Source: Actinomyces sp. ZJ308 | Lineage (GTDB): Bacteria; Actinomycetota; Actinomycetes; Actinomycetales; Actinomycetaceae | Length of the DNA: 64,000 nt | Direction: 5' to 3' | NCBI RefSeq assembly: GCF_011752065.1 | Contig: NZ_JAAIJY010000014.1 | Span: 1 to 64,000 of the forward strand | In this document: piece after piece, positions 46,207 to 53,827 of the stretch | Numbering within the stretch: position 1 is the stretch's first letter | Layout: each line of letters starts with the position of its first letter | The notes under the pieces: generated by a model | Databases searched by the model: none | What the model saw: the letters and a program-made list of their open reading frames with translations, nothing else | What the model was told of the DNA's origin: nothing | Translations under genes and position numbers: made by a program

Positions 46207-47169
46207 ATGATCAACGGAGAACTCATCGACCTGGTCGCCGGCGACTACGAGGCGCGCATCGCCTCCTCGGGCGCCATGCTCGTCCACCTGCGCAGGCAGG
46301 GGCGCGACCTCATCATGCCCTTCGACGCCGAGGCCACGCTGCCCGCGGGCTGGCAGGGTAAGACCCTGCTGCCGTGGGCCAACCGCATCGCCGGGGCGCG
46401 CTACGACTACGGCGGGACCGAGTTCTTCGTGGCCTGCAACGAACCGGCCAGCGGCTCGGCCCTCCACGGCCTGGCCGGCTGGATGGACTGGCAGGTCGTC
46501 GATGACGACCCCTCCGGCCCCGACGACGGCGCCGAGCGCAGCCAGGTCGTCCTCGAGCTGAGCCTGCTCGCCTCCTACGGCTACCCGTGGAGCCTGGAGG
46601 CCAGTGCCCACTTCCAGCTAGACGCCGAGCGCGGGCTGAGCGTCACCGTGACCGCCACCAACGTCGGCGCGGCCCGCCCTTCGCCTCCGGTTCCCGGTGC
46701 TCCCGAGGCCGACGGCGAGCTCGCCCCCGCCCCCTACGGCGTCTCCTGCCATCCCTATCTGACGCGCTCGGTGCCCCTGGACGACTGCGTCCTGACCATC
46801 CCGGCGGCCGAGGTCCTCGACGTCGACGAGCACATGGCTCCCACGCGCCGGCGCAGCGTGGAGGGAACCGACTGGGACTGGCGCCGGGGCCGGCTGGTCG
46901 GGGCCACCCAGACGGACAACGCCTACACCGCCCTGCCCGAGGGCACCTGGGAGGTGAGCCTGCGCGGCGGACAGGGCGACCGCGCCGTCGTCATGAGCTC
47001 GGACGCTCCCTGGGTGCAGGCCTACACCGCCGACGAGCTCTCCCGGCCGGGCGTGGCCATCGAGCCCATGACCTGCCCGCCCAACGCCTTCAACAGCGGA
47101 GAGGACCTCATCGCCCTGGCGGTGGGGCAGTCCCACTCCTTCACCTACCGCCTGCACGAGGAGGACTGA
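46207..47169 (+). CDS. aldose 1-epimerase family protein (GalM-like)
   Basis: A 320-residue beta-sandwich mutarotase. Motifs are LLPWANRIAGARYDYGG, the substrate-binding SALHGLAGWMDWQV, the catalytic His region YGVSCHPYLT and the catalytic Glu region GVAIEPMTCPPNAFNSGEDL. It converts alpha and beta anomers of aldoses; with sugar porters around, it may serve a monosaccharide that shares the iol transporters. ATG 46207 has AGGA. A shared hairpin terminator at 47204-47243 separates it from convergent iolG. Confidence 0.9.
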   Translation: MINGELIDLVAGDYEARIASSGAMLVHLRRQGRDLIMPFDAEATLPAGWQGKTLLPWANRIAGARYDYGGTEFFVACNEPASGSALHGLAGWMDWQVVDDDPSGPDDGAERSQVVLELSLLASYGYPWSLEASAHFQLDAERGLSVTVTATNVGAARPSPPVPGAPEADGELAPAPYGVSCHPYLTRSVPLDDCVLTIPAAEVLDVDEHMAPTRRRSVEGTDWDWRRGRLVGATQTDNAYTALPEGTWEVSLRGGQGDRAVVMSSDAPWVQAYTADELSRPGVAIEPMTCPPNAFNSGEDLIALAVGQSHSFTYRLHEED

Positions 47170-47203
47170 CCGACTCCCTCGGGAGTCCCTCGGAGCAACG
47201 CAC

Positions 47204-47243
47204 GGTGGGCGCCGTCGAGATGGATCACTCGACGACGCCCACC
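47204..47243. terminator. bidirectional terminator between aldose epimerase and iolG
   Basis: 16-bp stem with one mismatch (47204-47219 with 47228-47243), 8-base loop, between convergent genes. Confidence 0.75.
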
Positions 47244-47294
47244 GGTGTCTGCAGAGGGGCGCGGGGTGGCGTGGTGCGCCCCGTGGCCCCGTTA

Positions 47295-48284
47295 TCAGCT
47301 CAGGCGCACCGGCTGACCGGAGTGGGCCGACTCCGTGGCGGCCTCGGCCAGGCGCAGGGCGGCGATCGCGTCACCGATGCCGGTGGGCGGCGTGGTGCCG
47401 GCCTCGACGGCCTCGATGAAGGCGCTCAGCTCGATGCGGTAGGCGTCGGCGTAGCGCTCCAGGAAGAAGTCGAGGTAGGGCTCCTGGGCGTCGGTGACCT
47501 CCCCGTTGGACAGGCGCACCGTGGTGGCGCGGATGTTCTCGGCGAACAGGGCGCCCTCGCGTCCCGAGGCCTCCAGGCGCTGGTCGTAGCCCGAGGAGCA
47601 GTGGCGGTTGTTGATGATGGTGGCCACGGCGCCCGAGGCCGCCTTGAGGGTGACGACGGCGGCGTCGAAGTCACCGGTGTCCTTCAGGGCCGGGTCGAGG
47701 TTCTGCCCGGCGGCGTAGACCTCCTCAATCTCACCCAGGAAGAAGCGGGCGGTGTCGAAGTCGTGGATGGTCATGTCGCGGAAGATGCCGCCGGAGACCT
47801 TGATGTACTCCGCCGGCGGGGCGGCCGGGTCGCGGCTGATGATGGTCAGCTGCTCGATGTCGCCGATCCGGCCGGCCTCGACCGCGGCGCGGGCGGCGGC
47901 GAAGCTGGGGTCGAAACGGCGGTTGAATCCGAACATGACGGGGACCTCGACGGCGTCGAGCTCGGCCTGGGCGGCCTCGACGTCCTTCATGTCCAGGGCG
48001 ATCGGCTTCTCGCACAGGACCGCCTTGCCGGCCTTGGCGGCGGCCAGCAGGTGGGGGATGTGCAGCGGCGTGGGCGAGCCGACGATGACGGCGTCGATCT
48101 CGGGGTCGGCGAAGACCTCCTCGGCCTCCTTGCAGGACCGGGCCCCGTAGGTGGCGGCCAGCTTCTCCGCGGCGTCCTCGAAGGGGTCGCAGACTAAGGC
48201 GAGCTCGGCCTGGGGGTGGGCGGCGATGGTCTTGGCGTGGACGTGGCCGATGCGGCCGGCGCCGATGACGGCGATGGAGAGCAT
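47295..48284 (-). CDS. iolG: myo-inositol 2-dehydrogenase IolG
   Basis: First step: NAD-dependent oxidation of myo-inositol to scyllo-inosose. The 329-residue protein is a classical IolG: IAVIGAGRIGHVHAKTIA, VIVGSPTPLHIPHLL, the lysine motif LCEKPIALD, FGFNRRFDPSF and the catalytic GIFRDMTIHDFDTARFFLG containing the Asp-His pair. It is the second gene after the transaldolase-like gene on the minus strand (182-base gap) and has no IolR-type box of its own, so it likely depends on the box at 49642. Confidence 0.93.
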   Translation of the reverse strand: MLSIAVIGAGRIGHVHAKTIAAHPQAELALVCDPFEDAAEKLAATYGARSCKEAEEVFADPEIDAVIVGSPTPLHIPHLLAAAKAGKAVLCEKPIALDMKDVEAAQAELDAVEVPVMFGFNRRFDPSFAAARAAVEAGRIGDIEQLTIISRDPAAPPAEYIKVSGGIFRDMTIHDFDTARFFLGEIEEVYAAGQNLDPALKDTGDFDAAVVTLKAASGAVATIINNRHCSSGYDQRLEASGREGALFAENIRATTVRLSNGEVTDAQEPYLDFFLERYADAYRIELSAFIEAVEAGTTPPTGIGDAIAALRLAEAATESAHSGQPVRLS

Positions 48285-48466
48285 CCTTGCTCCTTCTGCG
48301 TGTGAGTGCGTGTCTGGGTTGCGGTCAGTCGGTCAGTGGTGGGGGTGCGGGTGGGGCGACGACGCGGAACGTGTCTGAAGGCGTCGTCGACCCACCCGGT
48401 GCGGCGGGTGCCGCCTGCGGCCGGCCGGGCTCCCACCGGGGCCCGACCGAGCCTGATCGGGGCCGC

Positions 48467-49543
48467 TCAGGGCTGGGGCATGATGACGTCGCGCACCAGG
48501 GCGTCCAGGTCGGCGTCGGCCTGGAGGAACCCGCGCAGGGTGCGGCGGGTGGCGCCGAAGGAGTCGAACTCCTCGGGCGTCATGCCGTCGGGCTCGTAGG
48601 CGCGCACGAACTCGGGGATGGACAGCAGGGTCTCCATGATCTCGGGGGCCACGGGCTCGTCGATGCGCTCGACGACCTTGTAGCCGGAGTCGTTGATGAG
48701 CTTCTGCCAGGCGAAGGGCGGGGAGACGACCAGGTCGCCGCCGACCAGCTCGGACCACTGCAGCACGTTGCGGAAGGCGGCCGACAGCACGCGGGCGCGC
48801 AGGCCGCGGGCCTGGAACTCCTGGTAGGCGCGCTTGAGGGCGGCCACGCCGCCCCACTCCAGGTGGCCGGGGTCGATGAAGAGCTTGTCCCTCTTGGCCA
48901 CGATCTTGAGCCAGTCGTCCAGGCGGCCGCCCATGAGGGTGACGACCGGGCCCATGGTGGAGACGTCCTTGCCCTCGGCCTCGCGGCGCTTGAGGCCGCG
49001 CTCGATGGCCTCACCGGTGGCCACGGCCTGGGGCACCGAGAAGGAGACCGTCACGTTGACCGACACGCCCCGGTAGGTGGCGTCCTCGATGGCCTTGACG
49101 CCCACGGAGGTGGCGGGGATCTTGACGATGATGTTCTTGGCCAGGTTCGAGAACTCCTCGGCCTGGTCTGCCAGGGCCTTGGCGCTGCGGGCCAGGCGCG
49201 GGTCGGTCTGCATGGACAGGCGGCCGTTACGCCCCTTGTGCTCCTCGAAGATGGGCTCGAGCAGCTTGGCGGCCTCGATGCTCATCTCGCGCACGACCTG
49301 CCAGCCGATCTCGGACTCGGTGGCCTCGGGCATCTCCTCGGCCAGCTCGGCGATGCGCGGGAGCCACACGTCCTTGCGCTGGTTGATGCAGGTGTAGGCG
49401 ATGGTGGGGTTGCAGGTGGCGCCCACGCCGCCGAAGGAGATCGACTGACGCAGCTCGTCGGGGTCGGCCGAGTCGTTCCACAGCGCGGTGGGCGTGTTGC
49501 GAGCAGCGTCGAGAAGGGGGCCGGGAGTGTATTCGATACTCAT
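48467..49543 (-). CDS. transaldolase-family protein in the inositol cluster
   Basis: A 358-residue barrel of the transaldolase family: WNDSADPDELRQSISFGGVGATCNPTIAYT, the Schiff-base lysine strand NIIVKIPATSVGVKAIEDA, VNVTVSFSVPQA, and SAAFRNVLQWSELVGGDLVVSPPFAW. It is shorter than TalB-type sequences in parts and clearly distinct from the housekeeping enzyme. It precedes iolG on the minus strand and has an IolR-type box upstream, so a role in cyclitol carbon flow is likely; the reaction is unknown. ATG 49543 (MSIEYTPGP) is preferred; ATG 49570 would add nine residues. Confidence 0.82.
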   Translation of the reverse strand: MSIEYTPGPLLDAARNTPTALWNDSADPDELRQSISFGGVGATCNPTIAYTCINQRKDVWLPRIAELAEEMPEATESEIGWQVVREMSIEAAKLLEPIFEEHKGRNGRLSMQTDPRLARSAKALADQAEEFSNLAKNIIVKIPATSVGVKAIEDATYRGVSVNVTVSFSVPQAVATGEAIERGLKRREAEGKDVSTMGPVVTLMGGRLDDWLKIVAKRDKLFIDPGHLEWGGVAALKRAYQEFQARGLRARVLSAAFRNVLQWSELVGGDLVVSPPFAWQKLINDSGYKVVERIDEPVAPEIMETLLSIPEFVRAYEPDGMTPEEFDSFGATRRTLRGFLQADADLDALVRDVIMPQP

Positions 49544-49641
49544 CTGTTCTGTGCTCTCTTTCGGGTTCATCCGCGCAGGCGTCCTTGCAGCCGCGGTCCG
49601 GTACCCCTATTGAAGTGTGCCCGGCGTCATCTGTCAACAAA

Positions 49642-49653
49642 TTGTCAGGACAA
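49642..49653. promoter_or_regulatory. IolR-type operator of the transaldolase-iolG unit
   Basis: TTGTCAGGACAA, the same box read on the other strand (TTGTCCTGACAA), 99 bp upstream of the transaldolase-like start. Confidence 0.75.
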
Positions 49654-49728
49654 AGATTCCTGGGAACGGTGGTGTCGCCCGGGCCGGGCGCAGAGCCCGG
49701 CCCCAGTCGGGCGGAGAACTGGAGAGGG

Positions 49729-50481
49729 CTAGCTCGAGAACAGGGAGGTCTCGAAGGTGTAGCGCGAGGCGCGGTAGATGTGCTGGCCGTACTCGATGAC
49801 GCGGCCCGACTGGTCGTAGGTGATGCGGGTGGCGGTCAGCAGGGCGGCGCGGCGGCGCTCGTGCAGCAGCTCGGCCTCGCGGGTGGTGGCGTTGCGGGCG
49901 CCGATGACCTGCTTGGCAGTGGTGGGCACGATCTCCTTGGCGCGCAGGAGGTCGTAGAGACCCCCGGCCTCCAGCTCCTCGCGGGCGGGGGCCATGGAGG
50001 CCGGCATGAGGTTGGACAGGACTGCGATCGGCTCGCCGTCGGCGCAGCGGATGCGGGTGCAGGACACGACGGCGGTGCCCTCCTCGACCTCGAGGTGCTC
50101 GGCGGCCTCGGCGTCGGCCTCGTGCTCGGTGTAGTCCAGCACGGTGGTGGAGGTCGTGTGGCCGGCGGCGGACAGGTCCGCCAGCAGGCTGGTCAGTTGC
50201 ATCGGCCGGTGGACGTGCATGGGGGAGACGATCGTGCCCACGCCCCGGCGGCGCTTGACCAGGCCGCGGTCCACCAGGTGCTGGAGGGCCTGTCGGGCGG
50301 TGGGGCGGGAGACCTCCAGGCGCTTGGCCATGGAGAGCTCGTCCTCGAGCCGGGTGCCGGCGGGCAGCGTGCCGTCGAGGATGAGTGAGGCCAAAGGCTC
50401 AGAAATTTGCGTGTGCAGCGGCGTCTTGGAGGCGCGGTCGATCGTGATGTCGAGGGCAAAAGGGGATGCTGAATCGGACAT
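49729..50481 (-). CDS. GntR/UTRA-family regulator, probable IolR
   Basis: A 250-residue regulator: winged helix-turn-helix in residues 17-85 (PLHTQISEPLASLILDGTLPAGTRLEDELSMAKRLEVSRPTARQALQHLVDRGLVKRRRGVGTIV in family terms) and a UTRA effector domain (QLTSLLADLSAAGHTTSTTVL to SRYTFETSLF). Corynebacterial IolR is also GntR-type and binds KGWCHTRACA (from memory), the motif found before most units here. It is divergent from iolC, with a box between them that would allow autoregulation. ATG 50481 chosen; the frame is open to 50559. Confidence 0.88.
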   Translation of the reverse strand: MSDSASPFALDITIDRASKTPLHTQISEPLASLILDGTLPAGTRLEDELSMAKRLEVSRPTARQALQHLVDRGLVKRRRGVGTIVSPMHVHRPMQLTSLLADLSAAGHTTSTTVLDYTEHEADAEAAEHLEVEEGTAVVSCTRIRCADGEPIAVLSNLMPASMAPAREELEAGGLYDLLRAKEIVPTTAKQVIGARNATTREAELLHERRRAALLTATRITYDQSGRVIEYGQHIYRASRYTFETSLFSS

Positions 50482-50613
50482 GAGATAAGCCTGTGCGTCA
50501 GACGTGATAATGCCTTGAGCATACGGACGGTGCGCGTCGATGTCACGCACTGTCGTCATCGTGCGTCATCGTGGCTGCGATGGTCCTGGTTGCCGCGATC
50601 ATCTGACATCAAA

Positions 50614-50623
50614 TGTTCTGACA
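50614..50623. promoter_or_regulatory. IolR-type operator between gntR and iolC
   Basis: TGTTCTGACA inside AAATGTTCTGACAAATG. One base differs from the TGTCCTGACA core. Placed in the divergent promoter region of the regulator and the main catabolic operon. Confidence 0.65.
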
Positions 50624-50730
50624 AATGCTTGACCTCGAGCCTCGTCGTGAGGCAGGCTTCGCAGTGACGCCCGGCGCAGGCCCGACCTCTGGAGGCCTGC
50701 GGGCCCCAAGGATGTGGAGACGCGATCACC

Positions 50731-51792
50731 GTGACGACAGCAACGACGGCAACCAACGAGACGACCGAGGTGACCGAGTCGGCTGGGGAGGACGCGCCCG
50801 AGAGCCGGCTCGACAGCCAGAAGACGCTGGACGTCCTGACCATCGGGCGCTGCGGCATCGACATCTACCCCCTCCAGGTCGGCGTCGGCCTGGAGGACGT
50901 CGAGAGCTTCGGCAAGTTCCTGGGCGGCAGCCCCACCAATGTGGCCGTGGCCGCCGCCCGCTACGGGCACCGCTCCGCCGTCGTCACCGGTGTGGGCAAC
51001 GACCCCTTCGGGCGCTTCGTGCACACCGAGATGCGCCGCCTGGGGGTCGACGACCGCCACGTCGTCACCAAGGCCGCCTACAACACCCCGGTCACCTTCT
51101 GCGAGATCTTCCCGCCGGACAACTTCCCCCTCTACTTCTACCGCGAGCCCTCGGCCCCCGACCTGGAGCTGACCTGGGAGGACCTGCCGCTCGACGCCGT
51201 TCGCGACGCCTCCATCTTCTGGATCTCGGTGACCGGACTGAGCAAGGAGCCCTCGCGCTCGGCCCACCACGCCGCCCTGGGGGCCCGGGACCGACGACGC
51301 TTCACCATCGCCGACCTCGACTACCGGCCCATGTTCTGGAAGGACAAGGCCACGGCTCACCGCGAGGTCTCCAAGATCCTGCCCAAGGTCACCGTCGCCA
51401 TCGGCAACCGCGAGGAGTGCGAGGTCGCCGTCGGCGAGCGCGACCCCGAGCGCGCCGCCGACGCCCTCCTGGAGGCCGGCGTCGAGCTGGCCATCGTCAA
51501 GCAGGGCCTGGAGGGCACCCTGGCCAAGACCCGCACCGAGCGGGTGGAGATGCCCGTGACCTCAGTGACCACGAAGAACGGCCTGGGCGCCGGAGACGCC
51601 TTCGGTGGAGCCATCTGCCACGGCCTGCTGTCGGGCTGGTCGCTGGAGAAGACCATCTTCGCCGCCTCCACCGCCGGAGCCATCGTCTCCTCGCGCCTGG
51701 AGTGCTCCACCGCCATGCCCACCGAGCCCGAGCTGCTCGAGCTCATGCGCGCCCGCCGCGACGAGGTTGCCCCGGGCCTGACGGACCTGTGA
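50731..51792 (+). CDS. iolC: 5-dehydro-2-deoxygluconokinase IolC
   Basis: Phosphorylates 2-deoxy-5-keto-gluconate with ATP. The 353-residue PfkB-fold kinase has TIGRCGIDIYPLQVGVGLEDVESFGKFLGGSPTNVAVAAARYG near the N-terminus and the ATP/anion-hole motif NGLGAGDAFGGAICHGLLSG with the catalytic Asp. Residues 1-30 are a Thr/Glu-rich extension. GTG 50731 is the first start; no strong ribosome site is seen. First gene of the operon iolC - Cgl0159-type - iolB - iolD. Confidence 0.94.
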   Translation: MTTATTATNETTEVTESAGEDAPESRLDSQKTLDVLTIGRCGIDIYPLQVGVGLEDVESFGKFLGGSPTNVAVAAARYGHRSAVVTGVGNDPFGRFVHTEMRRLGVDDRHVVTKAAYNTPVTFCEIFPPDNFPLYFYREPSAPDLELTWEDLPLDAVRDASIFWISVTGLSKEPSRSAHHAALGARDRRRFTIADLDYRPMFWKDKATAHREVSKILPKVTVAIGNREECEVAVGERDPERAADALLEAGVELAIVKQGLEGTLAKTRTERVEMPVTSVTTKNGLGAGDAFGGAICHGLLSGWSLEKTIFAASTAGAIVSSRLECSTAMPTEPELLELMRARRDEVAPGLTDL

Positions 51793-51802
51793 GGAGACCC
51801 CG

Positions 51803-52732
51803 ATGAGCACCGTCCCCGCTCCCGCCACTGGATCCGTTGCCGCCTCCGCCGGTGGTCCCAGGCCGCTGACGGACACCATCACCGAGGTCCGGGCCACCGA
51901 CCCCGACCGCATCGGCCGGGCGCTGGCCCAGCGCCCCCGCGCCGACCTGGCCCAGGCCGGACGCCTCATGGTCATCGCCTGCGACCACCCCGCCCGCGGG
52001 GCCCTGGGTGCCGGCGAGCGGCCCCTGGCCATGGCCGACCGCGAGGACCTCCTCCAACGCTGCGTGACGGCGCTGTCGCGCCCCGGCGTCAACGGCTTCC
52101 TCGGAACCGCCGAGATCATCGAGGACCTGGCGCTCCTGGGCGCCCTGGACGGCAAGATCGTCTGGGGCTCCATGAACCGCATCGGCCTCCAGGGCGCCTC
52201 CTTCGAGATGGATGACCGCTTCGGCGCCTACGACGCCGAGTGCATCGAGGCCTCCCACCTCGACGGCGGCAAGATGCTCACCCGCATCAACTACGCCGAC
52301 CCCGCCAGCGCAGCCACCCTGAAGGCCAGCGCCGAGGCCATCGACTCCCTGTCGAAGCGCGGGCTGAACGCCATGATCGAGCCCTTCATCTCCCGCCGGC
52401 AGGACGGTCGCATCGTCAACGACCTCAGCGAGGAGGCGGTCATCCGCTCGATCTGCATCGCCCAGGCGCTGGGGCGCAGCTCGGCGCACACCTGGCTCAA
52501 GCTGCCCTGCGTGGCCGAGCCCGCCTCGATGCGGCGCGTCATGGCCTCCACCTCCCTGCCCAGCCTCATCCTGGGCGGCGAGGTCTCCACCGACCCCGAG
52601 GCCACCCGGGCCTCCTGGAAGGCGGCCCTTGAGCTGCCCAACGTCAGGGGCCTGGTCGTGGGACGCTCCCTGCTCTACCCCCGCAACGACGACGTCGAGG
52701 GCGCCGTCGACGCCGCCGTCGCCCTGCTGTGA
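51803..52732 (+). CDS. Cgl0159-family (beta/alpha)8 aldolase-like protein
   Basis: A 309-residue barrel starting 10 bases after iolC. Motifs: RLMVIACDHPARGALGAGERP (class I aldolase-like opening), GVNGFLGTAEIIEDL, AHTWLKLPCVAEPASMRRV with a candidate Schiff-base Lys, and LILGGEVSTDPEATRASW. This family occupies the same place in corynebacterial and other actinobacterial iol operons where IolJ is missing, so it most likely cleaves 2-deoxy-5-keto-gluconate 6-phosphate to dihydroxyacetone phosphate and malonic semialdehyde. That activity is inferred from position. Confidence 0.85.
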   Translation: MSTVPAPATGSVAASAGGPRPLTDTITEVRATDPDRIGRALAQRPRADLAQAGRLMVIACDHPARGALGAGERPLAMADREDLLQRCVTALSRPGVNGFLGTAEIIEDLALLGALDGKIVWGSMNRIGLQGASFEMDDRFGAYDAECIEASHLDGGKMLTRINYADPASAATLKASAEAIDSLSKRGLNAMIEPFISRRQDGRIVNDLSEEAVIRSICIAQALGRSSAHTWLKLPCVAEPASMRRVMASTSLPSLILGGEVSTDPEATRASWKAALELPNVRGLVVGRSLLYPRNDDVEGAVDAAVALL

Positions 52733-52846
52733 GCACCTGAACAGCCCCGCAGGACAGGCGTCCCGCGCCCCGTCAATCGGCCCCGGCCGGGCCACAGATA
52801 CGAGACAATCCGCACGAAACCACTCAGGAGCCGAAGGAGCACCGCC

Positions 52847-53761
52847 ATGGGTCACACCGACCGCCCCGCCCAGCCCGAGACGTCGGGCCAGTCCCGCTAC
52901 GTCATCCGCGCCGGCGAGCTCACCCACGACAGCTACGAGCTGGACCTGACCCCCGAGCGGGCCGGCTGGGAGTGGTCCTCCCTACGAGTGGTGGCGATCG
53001 CCCCCGGAGGCAGCCTGACCGTGCCGGCCGGTGAGCACGAGTACCTCGTCCTGCCCCTGTCCGGGGGCTGCAGCGTCCAGGCCGGCGGTGAGCGCTTCGA
53101 GGTGGCCGGACGCGACTCGGTCTTCACAGACATCACCGACTACGTCTACGTCCCCCGCCGCACCGAGGCGACCCTCACCAGCGCGGGCGGCGCCCGCATC
53201 GCCCTGCCCGGCGCTAAGGCCACCGCCGACAAGCCGCTGCGCTACTGCCCGCGCTCAGAGGTCGGCACCGGCCTGCGCGGGGCCGGCCCCTCCTCCCGGC
53301 AGGTCAACAACTACGCGCTGGGAAACGACGTCGAGACCTCCCACCTGCTGGCCTGCGAGGTCCTCACCCCCGGAGGCAACTGGTCCTCCTACCCGCCTCA
53401 CAAGCACGACGAGCACACCGAGGTCGAGCGCGTCCTGGAGGAGATCTACTACTACGAGGTCCGCTCCGGCGAGGGTGACGCGGAGGGCTTCGCGCTCCAG
53501 CGCATCTACCCCTCACCCGGCCACGACATCGACGTGTGCACCGAGGTGCGCGGCGGCGACGTCGTCGTCATGCCCTACGGCTACCACGGGCCCTCCGTGG
53601 CCGCCCCCGGCTACGACCTCTACTACCTCAACGTCATGGCCGGCCCCGCCGAGGACTCCGTGTGGCTCATGACCGACGACCCCCACCACACCTGGGTGCG
53701 CCAGACCTGGGAGGGCCAGCAGGTCGACCCGCGCCTGCCCATGACCCCCATGAACGACTAG
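52847..53761 (+). CDS. iolB: 5-deoxy-glucuronate isomerase IolB
   Basis: Isomerises 5-deoxy-glucuronate to 2-deoxy-5-keto-gluconate. The 304-residue bicupin has metal-ligand motifs in the second cupin (SYPPHKHDEHTEVERVLEEIYYYEV, and PYGYHGPSVAAPGYDLYYLNVMAG) and the C-terminal DDPHHTWVRQTW. ATG 52847 has GAAGGAG upstream. Third gene of the iolC operon, 114 bases after the aldolase-like gene. Confidence 0.95.
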   Translation: MGHTDRPAQPETSGQSRYVIRAGELTHDSYELDLTPERAGWEWSSLRVVAIAPGGSLTVPAGEHEYLVLPLSGGCSVQAGGERFEVAGRDSVFTDITDYVYVPRRTEATLTSAGGARIALPGAKATADKPLRYCPRSEVGTGLRGAGPSSRQVNNYALGNDVETSHLLACEVLTPGGNWSSYPPHKHDEHTEVERVLEEIYYYEVRSGEGDAEGFALQRIYPSPGHDIDVCTEVRGGDVVVMPYGYHGPSVAAPGYDLYYLNVMAGPAEDSVWLMTDDPHHTWVRQTWEGQQVDPRLPMTPMND

Positions 53762-53827
53762 CCGACCCGCCTGACCGCCCTCCGCCCACCACCTCAGAAG
53801 AGCAGAGAAGAACAGAGAAGAACCACG

